Notes: a model not told the origin generated them from the letters alone. A stretch of DNA of 64,000 bases from Salvator merianae (GCA_003586115.2 QVOM02000119.1:51361428-51425427); one strand, 5' to 3'; counted from the stretch's first letter, positions 41,601-53,354 are shown. Numbers and translations: made by a program.

Positions 41601-44600
41601 CCAGGGGCAATTAAAAGGATTTCTTTGCCGCAGTGGAGTGGGCAAGGAAAAAGTAGGGGTAAGCATTCAGGGACAGGTCACTTCGGCTGTCCAAGTGGGA
41701 GAAAGGAGGACAATAGGAGTCATGTAGCTCCTTGGACTCCTGACTGCATCTGGACTAAGGTGATAAAATTGGAAAAATTAACATAAACAAATAGATCTCT
41801 GATAGCCAAAGTGCCTGATGGTAGGTGTTTCTGGAGAGTTTACATTGATTAAGCAATCACAGACTTACTATGCCAGGGTATCATAAAACATTTTCCAGTG
41901 GGTTTTCCTTTCTGATTTAAAATAATTTTAAACAAGAATGCAAGACAATATTTCCAAATAAAACGAGTCAGGTCAGTTTCTTCCTGACTTTGTTAACAGC
42001 AGAATCTGTTGAAGTACATAACTGTGATGTCAAAGATAATTACTGCAGGATGCATGGCTTAATATTGTCTTGCATTCTTGTTTAAAATTAATCCCATTAT
42101 GTCTGATGCTAGGCTGTAGGTTTACCCTATTCAGAAGCATCCATGATTTATGGAGGCATCTGTGCAAATCCAGTATGTGTGTGTGTGTGTGGGGGGGGTA
42201 CTCTGAGTCCAGCTGGAATGGTGTTGTTTCAGCATTTGTTTTCCTTTTATACTCAGTCTGGTTCCATTAGCACAAACATGGCCACTGCACTCTGCAGCTT
42301 TCAGTGCTAAATAACTGGGACTTGTGATCCTGCACATTCAAATGTGTATGTGTTTATTAATAACCAGCCATTTCCACATCAATAGAGCTTAAGAAAGACA
42401 GAGCCTTTCTTCTATAAGCCAAATTTGGCAACAAGAGTGCTCCTGGCTTTCTCCTACAATATTAATTCCATTCTTCCTTGCCTTCCTTTTCTGTCTAAAA
42501 CTATGGTGATCTTTTTTCACATCTCAGCCAAACATCCCTCCACCACCTTTTTTCCCTCCCACAATGTGTCCTTAAGAAAGCCTGTCTCTGTCACAAGGCA
42601 GAACAGAATACAGAGCAGGTTCTGCCTCCATCCTGTTTCCTTAATCATCTAAGCTAACAGGTCCACCCAAATAGAATTCGTATATCTGTACTCATGCACA
42701 AAAGCATTTGATTTGATTTCAGTTCATCTTCATAGACGAACTACTTGATATTCCGATCAAGGAAAAAGAGGATGTGCAAGATCTAATTGTGCGTGGGATA
42801 TTAAAATCACTCTGAATTTTTTAAAGAAAATATATTAATAATGATCTTTTGGCCTTACCACTTTACCACCTCCTCAATATGGTATAACCCACACTTTGCT
42901 GACATTTTTCATTAATGTCTTAGAAAATTGCGACAAACCTTTTGAGCTGCCTGTTGAGTAGACAAACTGTTTGAACCTTTTTTCAGCTTGCTTGTTTGGC
43001 TTTCTATCCAATCGGGCCCAAAGGTATGGCCGTCCTGTAATCGTGAAACGAGACTGAAGTTTGCAACAGAGTTCCTAGACAAATACTTTCAACAAGTACT
43101 GTGTGATACTTTTAAAATAAATTCATAATTATATATGCATACTATGTTTTAAGATATTTAACACTACGTTTTGTAAAATATGTGATCTTTCGTATAGGCA
43201 GATGATGCTGTTCTATTATCTAGAACTAGCCTGGGCATGAGAAGATTCCTAAATACCTTTGCCAACTTTTGCAAAGAAAACGAGCTTCAAATCAATTTCA
43301 AAATATGTGATGCAAAAACACACTCTAGTCAAAATAAGGCTTTCATTCCAGATAAGAAAACAGATGTCTGAATTTTGCATATTAAAATCAACAAGACTTA
43401 GTAAAATTCTATTTGTGTCAATCCCTATCAGGTTCAGTGAGATTTATGCTTGAAGCACATAAGGATATAATGGCCTATGGGCTAGATTATGTCTTCTGGT
43501 TTTTCATGTGCTTTTTTACCTCCAAGTACAATACCCTGTTTCCCCGAAAATAAGACAGGGTCTTATATTAATTTTTGCTCCAAAAGATGCGTTAGGGCTT
43601 ATTTTCAGGGGATGTCTTATTTTTCCATGAACGACAATCTACACTTATTCTTGAACAAAAAAATCAACATTTCTGTAACCAGGGCTTATTTTTGGAGTAG
43701 GGCTTATATTTTGAGCATCCTCAAAAATCCTGAAAAATCATGCTAGGGCTTATTTTTGAGGTAGGTCTTATTTTCAGGGAAACGGGGTAGTTCCAAAGGA
43801 TTTTTTATAAAATATTACCCATTCCTTTTTGTTAGACTCTACAGACTTTCCCAATGTGTCATGTGCTGGGAGTTCTTTTGCATGAACATTTACTTAGAAT
43901 AGACAAATACCAGGCTATTTCTGCCACTGACTTAATGTGGGACACCAGGCACACACCCTGCTGGTCTAAAGTGGTAATTATTCTTTCATCTTCAAGTCTA
44001 CAATCACATCTTTTTAAGGCATTATCAGGGACTACCTACTAAGCAAAGCCCACAAAAATTCAGCTTGTTATCATAAATGGTTTGACCTCTACAAAGTAAA
44101 AAAAAAAAAAAGGTTGGGTTGGAAAAACATTCCTCATTGACTTCATAAGGATTATTGTTTCACCAACAGACTTTTTGACTCATTCTGATCTCTGCAAGCT
44201 AGCGGTGCTCAGCTTTGCAGATGTGGGTACATCCAAAGATCATACACATAATTAGCATGACTGACTATTAACATAATGTAGAAAAGGGTAAAAAGTTAAG
44301 TCTTCTCTGGACAAACCTGACTCAAAAGGAGGACCACCTCCCAGCAAAATCGCTGTTTGAATTTTTTTTCAACTAAGGATTTTTTTCACACAAAGTTAAC
44401 TTTTGAAAGCAATTTAATTCTTTCCAGACACTTGTATCCTTTTCTTAAAAAATAATATATGTTCACTTGGAAATTAAGAGTTAATATAAAAGTTAGTTTA
44501 TTTATTTAGTATTTAGGTTAGTTTGTGGGGCATTATCTAGTGCAGTGCAACACTAAAAATCTGTTTGAATCTTGGGATACAGATCTACTCTTCAGTTGAT

Positions 44601-47600
44601 TTTTGGTGATTATTGATAAATACCTGCAAGAGAGGTGGATTTGTTCTACCCACAATTTTAAAATATATTTTCATATATAATTTTTACATCCCTTTATTTA
44701 TGTATTGAAAAACACACATAAATAAAAATTATGTAAATAGAGGCATTGGCTAACATGGAAAACTGGAGTTACATGAAATTACATTGATAAATTAGCTTGA
44801 AGAGGGCTTGCAGCCATGCCTGAAATGGCTTGTTGGTGTCCTGCTCTCCATTTGGGTATTTGCAGCTGAGCTGGGAGGGATATAGAAAGGAGATCTGCAG
44901 GGGGCAGCTGCCCCATTGCCAATCCGATCATTAAAAATGCACAAGGAACAGGTTAGCCACAGTACTAGTTGCTGCAGGGGATGAGCAATGGCGCTGCTGT
45001 AGCAGGAGGCTACAAAAGGGATTTCACCAAATATATGTCTGTTTTTGCTGGTTAATACAGAGGTTGAGTGATCAAACTACTGAAGTAGAAGGGAAGGGAT
45101 GACTAGATCTATCCATCCACCCACCCACCCACCCACCCTGCCTTATACCTAAGGGTCTTGGGGCAGCTCACAATCAAACCAATGTAAAACACAATTACAA
45201 ATGAACTGACTAAAACTACAATAACAGTGCCTGAAATGGGAAGAGAAGCTGTTTCTTCAGTCAAAGTAAAGAGATGGGTCTTCACTATGTATCTAAATGC
45301 ATACAGTGAAGTCCCTGACACACCTCAGAAGGGAGACTAATCCATAACCTGGAGGCTATCACCAAAAGGGCCCTCTCAATATCCTACCCATTTAACTGCT
45401 AAGGGTGGTGACAAACCTTGCACCCTCTGTGGAGTTTTCATTCTGATTCAGTCTCCCCTTCCACTGCCGCCTCCAGAACTCATCCCCTGTTAACAACCAG
45501 CTAAAACTAAGGCCGGCTCCAGACATCAGCCAAATATCACTCTAACAGGGAATATTCCAGAGCAAAGCCCCTCCAGAATTATCATCTGTTAGCCAGGCAG
45601 TGTGGGAACCCATGCTGTCTGTTCATGTTTTGGTGATGCGCATATCTAGGTATTTTGCTAGTACGAAATACCCAGAAGGGCACGATCGTGACCACTGTGC
45701 ATGAGTGGCCATCTTTTTGGGCCCCACACATGCACATCTGAGTATTTTGCCAGCATGAAATAACCAAATATGCATGATGCCACCACCACACATGTGCGGT
45801 AGCTACAGCGAAGGTAGCAGCTTCATCCTGCTATTTCAGCAAAACCTGCCACCAGAGCTGGGGAGGATATAGCGTAGCTATGGTGGGGCTGCTGCAGATA
45901 TATTTTCCCCCTCTGGATGGGACCTAATATACATTGGGTGAAGTCCTTTCTACTGACTCCTGCTTCAGCAGCTCTATTGTTCAGCCCCTGTAGCAGCTAC
46001 AACTGTGATTGACATGGTTCCCATGGTACTTTTTAATTATCAGCCCTGTCCCAGCCCTGTCCCAGCAGATCTCCCTTCTCAAATCTTCTCCCCCCGCTGC
46101 AAATACCCAAAAGGCGAGAGCAGTCTCAGCAACAGGCCATTCCAGCCATGGCTGCAAGCCCGCTTCAGCCCAACTTTCTAATACTTAATCAATGAGAGTT
46201 TATATATTGAGCCAGGTCTCATTCTGGTAAACAGATTATACCAAATCCACACTGTTGAAAAACTGCATAAATCAGACATTACTCAAAAATCACTGAAGCT
46301 ACTAGCTTGATTAAAAGGTTTATGTTTCTGCAGGCGTAACCTATATTCTTGTCATAAAATAAGCTATAGGCTGACCTACTTGCCTCCATCACCTCAGGCA
46401 TGTAACTTAGGCATCCCTAACTATTTCAGTAATGGCTCCTGTAGCTCAATATCAGAGCAATTGCCTGGAAATGGAAATAGCAGGTTCAGTACCCAGCACC
46501 TCTCCTCTTCAAAAAAAATTAACAGCAAACCAATTCTGCATCTGCCAACAAAAGTACACTAAGGATGTGTTGAACTGCAGTTTGTAAGAAATTCATTTCT
46601 TTCAAACTGCTCGAGGCCAATGACCATGAGGTGCCTTACCCAACAGTCCCAGCTCCCTGGAACCTCCTTGAGAGTTGGTGAGCTCTGTGTAAAAGATGCT
46701 GGGAACTCACTTGTCTGTGAATCCTTTTGCATGGGGCTCACCGAGTCCCAAAGAGGCTTCAAGTACCATAGAGAGCCCAAGACCGTCAAGCAAAGCATCT
46801 TTCTGAACCATTCATAAGAAACAAACTTCTTACAAACTGCAGTTTTACACATCCATAAAATGCACAGATATCCATGCAATCAGCAGTAATTGGCCTCAAT
46901 TCAAAAGTACCAAACAACTCTAGAGACTGATAATAAAGACCTAGAACTTTCTGTCTGTTAGGAGCTGTGCATTCTTTGTTTTTTATTTATTCAACATATT
47001 GTTACTATAAAACATGACCATATTACCTTTGTATGTAGTTACGTAACAACAAGTTCCATCCACTTTTTCAGTCGGGATTGCATTGTATATATCTGCATCG
47101 ATTGCCTTCTGGCTAATTGTTTCAGTAGCCAACACTTTAAAAGGCTGATAAAACAATGTGTGAAAATAATCACTATAAACTATTTTGGACTATGGCTTTT
47201 TCCAAAATTATAAGAGACACAAACTAGAAATTTTTGTTCATAATTACTTCATGTCACAGTATAGTTAAAGGCAGAAAGCTGAGGGTGTATCCTATGGCAT
47301 TTAAATTTCACACAAAGTAATTTTCAGAGAATGGACATAGTGGGATTCAATATGAATCTGTTTTGAAGGATTCAAAACCAGTGGTACAGAATCTTAAAAG
47401 GTGCTATAACCATGGCAACAAAGATTCCATGCATCATTTATCAAAGAAGCAACAGTTGCTCTCAAAGCTTCAGTTTGAAATTAGAAGACATATTGCCAAC
47501 AAAATAATGGTAAGTAGTTATGTTATTGCTCTAAAATCTTGTCAAATGCTGGCAATCTCTGAAAGGCTCAGTTGTTTTAATTTTCATTTCTTTTATTTTA

Positions 47601-48641
47601 TCCTGGCAACTGATACTTGGATGCTCTTAAACTGATGACTATAAAAAAGTTATGAGTTTTTAAAATAAACTCTCAAGATATAATGAAAATTTAAAATCAA
47701 TTTGAAAGTACACCCAATAGGGAAAGAGAAGGAGGGGGAGAGAGCACACTTGATATTCAATTACACAAATAAATGTTACTGTATCCCATATATGGAAGAC
47801 ATATGCACGTTAGATTGGAAGACTGAAAAGCAGGAAGAAAGGCGCTGTGTAACTCGCAAGTCTTGTAATTTTTGCAGCCAGCCAGCGCTTCTCATCCCGT
47901 GGGGAAGTGGGCCGTGAGGGTAAACCTGCGTCGCAGAAACTCCTACAACTAACGGCGCCTCTACAAAACGGAACCCAAACGATTGCTAAGGGACCTTTAT
48001 CTCATCAGTTCTCTTTGCACCCCTAAAGTACTCATTTTCAATTCATGGCAATATTATTTATTTATTATTTGCATTTTTTATCCCGCCCTATACCAGAAGG
48101 TCTCAGGGCAGGTTACAACAGTAAAAACCAATATAAAATGAACGTACTAAAACAATAACAGTGTCTGAAAATGGGGAGGAAAAGCTGATTCCTTATTTAG
48201 TCTTCAAGGGTGGTGCGGCTTAAGCTTAAATAATCGAGACAGGTAGCAAATCGAATAGGCTCACTTGTCCCACCTCCAAATATTCTCCCGTCCAGCAGAG
48301 AGACGCGGTTCGAACAACTGAAGAGGGCCAAACCATCCATGTCTTCTTCTCATGGTGGAAGGGCAGAGTGGTAGTAAAGCGATCCCGTCATAAAGTGATG
48401 AAGAAACCGGCCCACTTAGAAGTACTGCGTGCGCGGCTTCCTTCCCACAAACTGACTGACTGCTTGGTCTCCCAGCACGACCGCCCATAATTCCTCTGTC
48501 GCTCGCAACGGCGACGCGACAGCTCCGCCGCAGACTCTGGGCGACGCTTACCTGGCGCTCCCGCTTGGCCGAGGGCTCCTCCTTCACCTGAGTCACAAAC
48601 AGGCAGGGCACTTTCTGCTGCACCGAGCTCAGAAAGCTCAT
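38445..48641 (-). CDS. RLIG1: RLIG1 (C12orf29), RNA 5'-phosphate/3'-OH ligase, complete
   Basis: RLIG1 is an ATP-dependent RNA ligase that auto-adenylates a lysine and joins 5'-phosphate to 3'-OH RNA ends; in humans it is linked to survival under oxidative stress. Seven exons on the minus strand (48552-48641, 47027-47144, 42939-43034, 39995-40111, 39214-39411, 38865-39034, 38445-38633) total 978 bases: 325 codons plus stop, exactly the human length. The nucleotidyltransferase motif I is EKVDGT, with the catalytic lysine at residue 57, the human position. A motif IV-like EGIVW is at 250-254, followed by a motif V-like VKIH at 262-265. The start is the first ATG after a CpG-rich leader, giving [20 protein letters not shown] against human [20 protein letters not shown]. 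All junctions preserve frame. There is no sign of decay. Confidence 0.97.
38865..39034 (-). CDS. RLIG1: RLIG1 exon 6
   Basis: Two bases plus 56 codons (residues 208-263). It carries [18 protein letters not shown], the second half of the nucleotidyltransferase site. Donor gtaagc. Confidence 0.96.
39214..39411 (-). CDS. RLIG1: RLIG1 exon 5
   Basis: 198 bases, entering and leaving inside a glycine codon (residues 142-206 complete). It contains [13 protein letters not shown], matching human [13 protein letters not shown]. Acceptor gttttcacag, donor gtaagt. Confidence 0.97.
39995..40111 (-). CDS. RLIG1: RLIG1 exon 4
   Basis: 117 bases (residues 103-140 complete). It contains [20 protein letters not shown], matching human [20 protein letters not shown]. 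Donor gtagaa. Confidence 0.97.
40112..42938. other. RLIG1 intron 3
   Basis: A 2.8-kb intron with a (TG)n tract plus G-run at about 42175-42198. The open frames at 41047-41786 have no recognisable relatives. No mobile element is named here. Confidence 0.6.
42939..43034 (-). CDS. RLIG1: RLIG1 exon 3
   Basis: 96 bases (residues 71-101 complete). It begins [20 protein letters not shown], nearly identical to human [20 protein letters not shown]. Donor gtttgt is weak but the frame is kept. Confidence 0.97.
43185..44330 (+). mobile_element. LINE reverse transcriptase remnant, split by a MITE
   Basis: Frame at about 43197-43390 reads [20 protein letters not shown], then [12 protein letters not shown]: the catalytic ADD box and following helix of a non-LTR RT. 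After the MITE, the sequence from about 43815 to 44060 continues with broken post-RT frames (e.g. THPAGLKW). The element is decayed, and its clade is not assigned. Confidence 0.65.
43532..43789. mobile_element. TA-flanked MITE inserted in a LINE
   Basis: The termini taccctgtttccccgaaaat and the complement of attttcagggaaacggggta match with few mismatches for 24 bases. Each begins or ends in TA, consistent with a Tc1/mariner-type target site. The internal segments repeat 'agggcttattttc' words from the ends. The element interrupts an older LINE. Confidence 0.8.
45112..45400. repeat. (CCAC)n tract and dispersed repeat, 'cccgccctat' family, copy 2
   Basis: A run of ccac units (45114-45138) replaces the usual 5' end. 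It is followed by cttatacctaagggtcttgg, a row of acaattacaaatgaactgac, and 'cagtgcctgaaatgggaagagaagctg', which match copies at 13870 and 48053. Confidence 0.65.
46431..46530 (+). mobile_element. tRNA-derived SINE
   Basis: The tRNA-like head ggctcctgtagctcaatatc has an A box (tagctcaatatcagag) and a B box (ggttcagtacc). It is followed by cagcacctctcctcttc and an A-run. It is not a functional tRNA gene, because the anticodon arm and acceptor pairing are lost. Confidence 0.65.
46560..46857. mobile_element. hAT-type MITE with long terminal inverted repeats
   Basis: The left end ggatgtgttgaactgcagtt (46563) is matched by the right end, which reads on the other strand ggatgtgtaaaactgcagtt; pairing continues for about 40 bases. 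The flanks aagtacac (46552-46559) and aaatgcac (46858-46865) match at 6 of 8 positions, consistent with a decayed 8-bp duplication. No transposase is present. Confidence 0.75.
47027..47144 (-). CDS. RLIG1: RLIG1 exon 2 (catalytic lysine)
   Basis: 39 codons plus one base (residues 31-69). It contains [17 protein letters not shown], identical to human over this stretch, with the auto-adenylated Lys57. Acceptor tatcag, donor gtaata. Confidence 0.98.
47328..47509 (+). other. unidentified exon-like open frame, antisense in RLIG1 intron 1
   Basis: Acceptor-like gtaattttcag precedes a 182-base open stretch (two bases plus 60 codons) that ends ATG|gtaagt, a consensus donor. The peptide ([20 protein letters not shown] ... 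[18 protein letters not shown]) is basic and amphipathic and looks protein-like, but I do not recognise it. It may be an exon of an unrecognised gene, a gene-fragment insertion or chance. Confidence 0.35.
48053..48205. repeat. dispersed repeat, 'cccgccctat' family, copy 3
   Basis: ttatttatttattatttgca, then tcccgccctataccagaagg, then 'aacaataacagtgtctgaaaatgggg' match copies 1 and 2 in the same order. Confidence 0.75.
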
Positions 48642-48832
48642 GGCCTGGCCTTGCTTGCGCCTGTCTAAGGCAGGCAGCCTCGCTCGACGCGTCGTCAGTT
48701 AGCACACACAGAGCACTGCTGCTCGCGCAGCTCTTTCTTCTTGGCCTAGGGACCTATCTCGGCTGGCCGGCGCTGATCTCTTCAGCAGGAGTAAACAAGC
48801 CGGCCTGAAAGGCCTGCTGGGAAATGTAGTTC
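48240..48832. promoter_or_regulatory. RLIG1: CpG-rich RLIG1 promoter region with ZNF143-type site
   Basis: CpG-rich DNA surrounds the RLIG1 start codon. At 48812-48831 gcctgctgggaaatgtagtt is, on the other strand, aactacatttcccagcaggc. This fits the ZNF143/Staf consensus (ACTACAATTCCCAGCATGC-like), a motif common in bidirectional housekeeping promoters. The RLIG1 start site is expected between about 48650 and 48800 on the minus strand. C12orf50 lies divergently, about 7 kb away. Confidence 0.7.
48552..48641 (-). CDS. RLIG1: RLIG1 exon 1
   Basis: 30 codons, ATG at 48641-48639, donor gtaagc. The sequence [16 protein letters not shown] matches human FVTEVKEEPSSKREHQ. Confidence 0.96.
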
Positions 48833-51800
48833 AGAACTTAAGGACGCGCAAGAAAGAGCAGACCTGCTTGGTAGCTTTAACCCAGGATGATTGAAGCTGA
48901 GAAAAAAAAAGGAGTCTGCCACGTCCTCTTGATGTGGTGGAGAAGGCACCTCTGATGGCTTGAGATCAGTCACTGCCTCTCAGTCAGTTTAGCCTCCTCG
49001 TAGGACTGTTGTGAGGATAAAATGGAAGAGAATAACGGTGTAATAAGTACTGTATTGCTATTTGAATTTATATGTTTCCCTTCTTCCCAGAATGTAAGAC
49101 CGTAAAGGTTCTCATCTCCCCTCAATCTGTGCTCATAACAACTCTAGGAGATAGACTGAGAGGCAGTGGGTGGCTGCTGCCAGAGGATCACTGTTTGGGG
49201 GGGGGGGGGGAGAGAATGTATGTCAGCCCCCCCCGCCCGCTTCCCAGCGAAAGTAGTAATAATAAAAGGAACGTAAGTCCTAACTTTGCCCATATAAAGT
49301 CATTTTATGTTCTTAAAATTGTTCTAAACTGTATAGAGAATAAGTAGGGAAATTGTGAACTGGTGTCCAAGTGGGATGGGGTGGGTATACCAAAAGCACC
49401 AGGCAGGCTTTCCCTGTGAGATCAGGTGGATTAGCTGGATCATCCAATCCAGTAGGATTTTTATGAACAAGAAATAGAGTTGGCAGAGAACAAACCCCCT
49501 GAGTTAACAATTTCCTTCTTTCAGTGTAATTTGCTTCTTTCTTCGTTTGCAGTACATGTGCTTGTTGTGTTAATAGAGATTAAAAACAAAACTGCTTAGT
49601 AGATATATTTACAGCAAAATGGTATACCAAACCACTTATAGCACCCTATTGTTCCACAACAGCCCATTTGAACTAGCTCTCCCAAGGAACATTTACTAGT
49701 GTTCCAGAGGCTGCAGGGAGGAGCAAAGCACCAACAGGTGCTGAGATTTTGATCACACCTGTTAGTGCTTTGCCCCTCTTCATAGCCTCCAGGATACAGG
49801 TGCGCATGGGTAAGCATATTGCCCCCCTTCCTTAGCTAATCTATCGGTGCAAAAAGTGGGCTCTAAGGAATGTCTGAGTTTGTTTTAAATGCTTCACATA
49901 CTATTTTGCATAGTGTTTTTAATTTTAACTCTTTTTATACTGTCCTTCATTTTTAAGAACCAGAAATGGATCATAAAGTAAGTCTTTAAAACTTCAGTAA
50001 AAAAATTTATCTGTAGTGCAATTAGCCAGGTGATCTGCACAACAACTGGCAAGTGTTTGTATACACATGTATGTTTCAAGCACATGCCAAAAAATAACAA
50101 CAATGTTATCTCCTATTATATTTCAGAAGGGGATTCTTCTACAATCTGTGGGTCACAGCATAAAACACCCTCACTCTGAAATCAATAATGCCTTGAAAGC
50201 TCATCCACAAATCTCAGGGAGTGATCAGGATTATGGGACATTTTTGTTTGTTTGTTTTCCCACAATTGTTTGGATACAACTGAAGTCTTTGTTCAGTAAT
50301 GGATTCCTGCTTATCTATGTCAGTGTCCTGTCTTGAGCAGACAAGCGGCCTGAACTTAGCCTCTATTCCAGTGTTTATTTAGCAGCAGGGAAGAAGCAGA
50401 ATAAATGTCAACAGTCCAAAGTCAGAAGCCAAAACTCACTAGAACAGGTCCAGGGGTCAGAGTCACAGGCTAGAATGCAGGAAACAGATACACGAAGCAG
50501 GCATCCAGGAGGTTGCAGATGCCCGGAAAGAACAGTTGCAAGCAACAATTTTTGTGTGGAGCTGCTGCTGCTTATATCTCCAGATCATATCCCAGGTGTG
50601 AACTGGGGTGGTGTTTGATTTCTCAGCATTTGTTGTACAGCCATTCTGCTCTGCATGACACAAATTTCTTGTGTTTTTGTTCTGCAAAAGAGGGTCTCAC
50701 CAAGTCTGTCTCATGCTTTACTGGTACTTCTTTGTGCTTGGACATCTTCCAAGACTGCCTCTCTGTTATTTATGTCCAGCTCTGACTTAGCTACTGAGGC
50801 AGCCTCTGAACAGACAGAATCTGAATTAGAAAAGACTTGCAGAGGGACTGGCATGATAGCCAAGGGCTGTTAGCCTAGCTAGGAAGACAAGCAGGTAGAA
50901 TTACAGGATTCTGACACTTTTGAAGAGGAAGTTTCAACAGGTGTGGTGGCTTGCCGTGTGGGCAAGCACCACATTTATTGTTTAATCTATTGTTTCTGTT
51001 TTTAGTTTATCTGTTATTGTTTGTTTTGTAGAATTGTTAAAATCCATGGTATATAAGGCTAATAAATACATTTCTTTAGGTATGTGAATATGTATACACA
51101 GTAGGAGTACTCAGTTGCATTATCATATATTTAAATGTACTTAATGAAACATAGTGTGTGAAATAGTAGGTTGTATACTGTATGAAACTTTATAGTGCAA
51201 TTATATATGTCTATCAAGAACGAAGTATCACTGAGCTCAGTGGGGCTTACTTCCAGTAAGTTTTATTAGATGACAGATATCATTTGCATGTATTTGATTT
51301 CAGAACAGTATCTTTAACCTTAACATTATAGAGCTTAGACACTGGGGATGGGCCAGCAAACTACAGTTTTAGTAGGTCACAGCAAAATGAAGATGCTGAT
51401 AATCATAATCATAATAATTCAAGAATTAAGCACAAATTTCTTTTCCCAACACAACATTGCCAATATAAACTAGTGTAACTTTTTTCTTAACTGTAGAGTG
51501 TATGTGTAAGAAAACCTCTGCCTTGTGTGATGATGTAATTGTGAAATATGTTGTGTGTTATGCTGTTCAGAAGTATTCCTCGGTAAAAAGCGTTTAAAGG
51601 AATTTGTTCATTTTTTTGTACATACTCCCCATCAATATCAAAAATGGCTGTAGCCATGCACTTTCTTATATTGCTAGGTTTTCATCTACGTATTAGCTTC
51701 TAAAACAAAAGTCTTTCTAGTCTTTTCATCTCAGTAATCCAGAAAAGTATTCATATTAACTTTAGAAGCCAACTTTATTTTCTTTTCGCATCCTTAACCA

Positions 51801-53354
51801 CACAGGAGCTTTTGGCTAATAATTTGGAAATTTAGTTCTGTCTTTCTATATGTATGCATATGCACACGTGCATACAAGTTTAAACACGTTTTATCAATGT
51901 AGCATTTGCTGTATGAGTATTTCTTCTCCATTCTATGCTACTCTGAACAAAAAACTTCAAGTGGTTTTCCTTTATAATTCCATCTAGTGTTTGACACAGA
52001 AAAAATAAAATGCTTGACACAATTACTTTTATGACTGCTGATCAGACAGTAACAGACAAGAAATAAATCACTCCTCTGGAACAGACTTCCATCTCATAAG
52101 TAATTTTAATTTGCAAGTATGTATTTCTCTATATCCTTCACATTGAAATATCAAACATTAATATTATTACAAAGTACAGTACTTTTACACTATAATCCTT
52201 TCCTGAAAATAAAACCTATTTTGAACAACTCAAGATGGCTAATAAGAATCTAAAGACATTTTTTAAAAGATCCATCCTGCCACCCCTCTCCCCTCAGATT
52301 AAACCAAACAGCAATAAGCAAATGATAGCACTGCAGTTAGGGTTAAGCTGGTGAAAGAGGTGAGGCTTAAATTGCTTTTTAGTTGTGATAATGATGTTAC
52401 CACCCATAATTCAGATGCTGGCACATTCCACAATTCTGGAGCTGCATCTGAAGAGGCTGTCTCAGCCTGGCTCTTGAGCACCTTTCACTAGAAGTGAGTC
52501 AGTATCTATAAGAGGCCTTGCTGTGAACAACTCCTGGGTTGTGTACTATTTGGTTGGGAGAGACAATCCTGAAGGTAAAGGGCTGCTAAACCTTGAAGAG
52601 ATTTAAGGGTCATAACTAACACTTTGAACTGGATCTGAAATAAGCCAGAAGTCAGTATAGTGGTGATTTCAACAATGGTGTTACGTTGTCTTATTGACAA
52701 TCAAGTGACCTGTTGAATTCTGAACTCTGGCAGGGAGCTGATGGAATAGAGAACTCAGAGATGAGAAGATGCTCTAGTATTTATTAAATGAAGGCAGATG
52801 TAAAAGCAATAGGAATATAATCAAAGTCCACAAAGCCTCTCCTACTGTCTGTGGTACTTAGTTCCACATAATGTCTTTCTGCCCCATAAAGTATACCTAA
52901 ATGCCAGAAATCCAGAAGAGTGAGAAGGTAATCTGAAATGTTGTAAGGCTTTCATCCTCAAATACTAGCTACAAATACTAACATTGTTAAATAAAATCTT
53001 TCTTCTTTTTTCAGGTGACATCATCTATGGAGGGAACATCCGATGCCATTGAACAACAAGTGCTATGAGGGTAAATGTGCCTTATTAAGGCTATATAAGC
53101 AGACTGAATAGCTGTAGCTGGTACTGTTCTGCATTATGCTGAATTATTTTATATTTTAGGGAGCCTTGTTAACACTGGTTTTCTCAGGCATTAAAAGAGG
53201 AAACCAATTCTCAGACAAGTGGAATGCACACAAGCAAGACGCAGAAGATGACAATCATTCAGGCTTCATTTGCTGTTCAGCTATCAAAGGTGCAAGGAAG
53301 TGTTTCTTCTTTTGCATCTGGCTATTATAATGACAGCTTTGTAGGATTAGTTGC
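48833..53354. other. RLIG1-C12orf50 intergenic / C12orf50 5' region
   Basis: Scraps of dispersed repeat occur near 48963-49020 and 49108-49175 ('agatagactgagaggcagtgg'), with a G-run at 49198-49210. A short exon-like piece lies at 53015-53070 (ttttttcag | gtgacatcatc...gagg | gtaaat), which could be a C12orf50 5' UTR exon. Otherwise nothing is recognised. Confidence 0.45.

Larger units (their letters stand above)
43035..47026. other. RLIG1 intron 2 with nested repeats
   Basis: A 4-kb intron containing a LINE remnant split by a MITE, a 'cccgccctat'-like repeat, a tRNA-derived SINE and a hAT-type MITE (listed separately). The DNA between about 44350 and 45100 and at 45560-46380 shows nothing I can name. 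Confidence 0.65.
47145..48551. other. RLIG1 intron 1
   Basis: Holds the exon-like + frame at 47328-47509 and repeat copy 3 at 48053. GC content rises from 48240 towards the promoter. Confidence 0.65.

Noticed and set aside
46431..46503. Possible tRNA gene
   Set aside because: A and B boxes are present but the cloverleaf cannot close and an A-rich tail follows; called a SINE.
48388..48705. 105-codon minus-strand frame overlapping RLIG1 exon 1
   Set aside because: Shifted frame over the CpG-rich start region; the RLIG1 frame from 48641 is clearly the real one.
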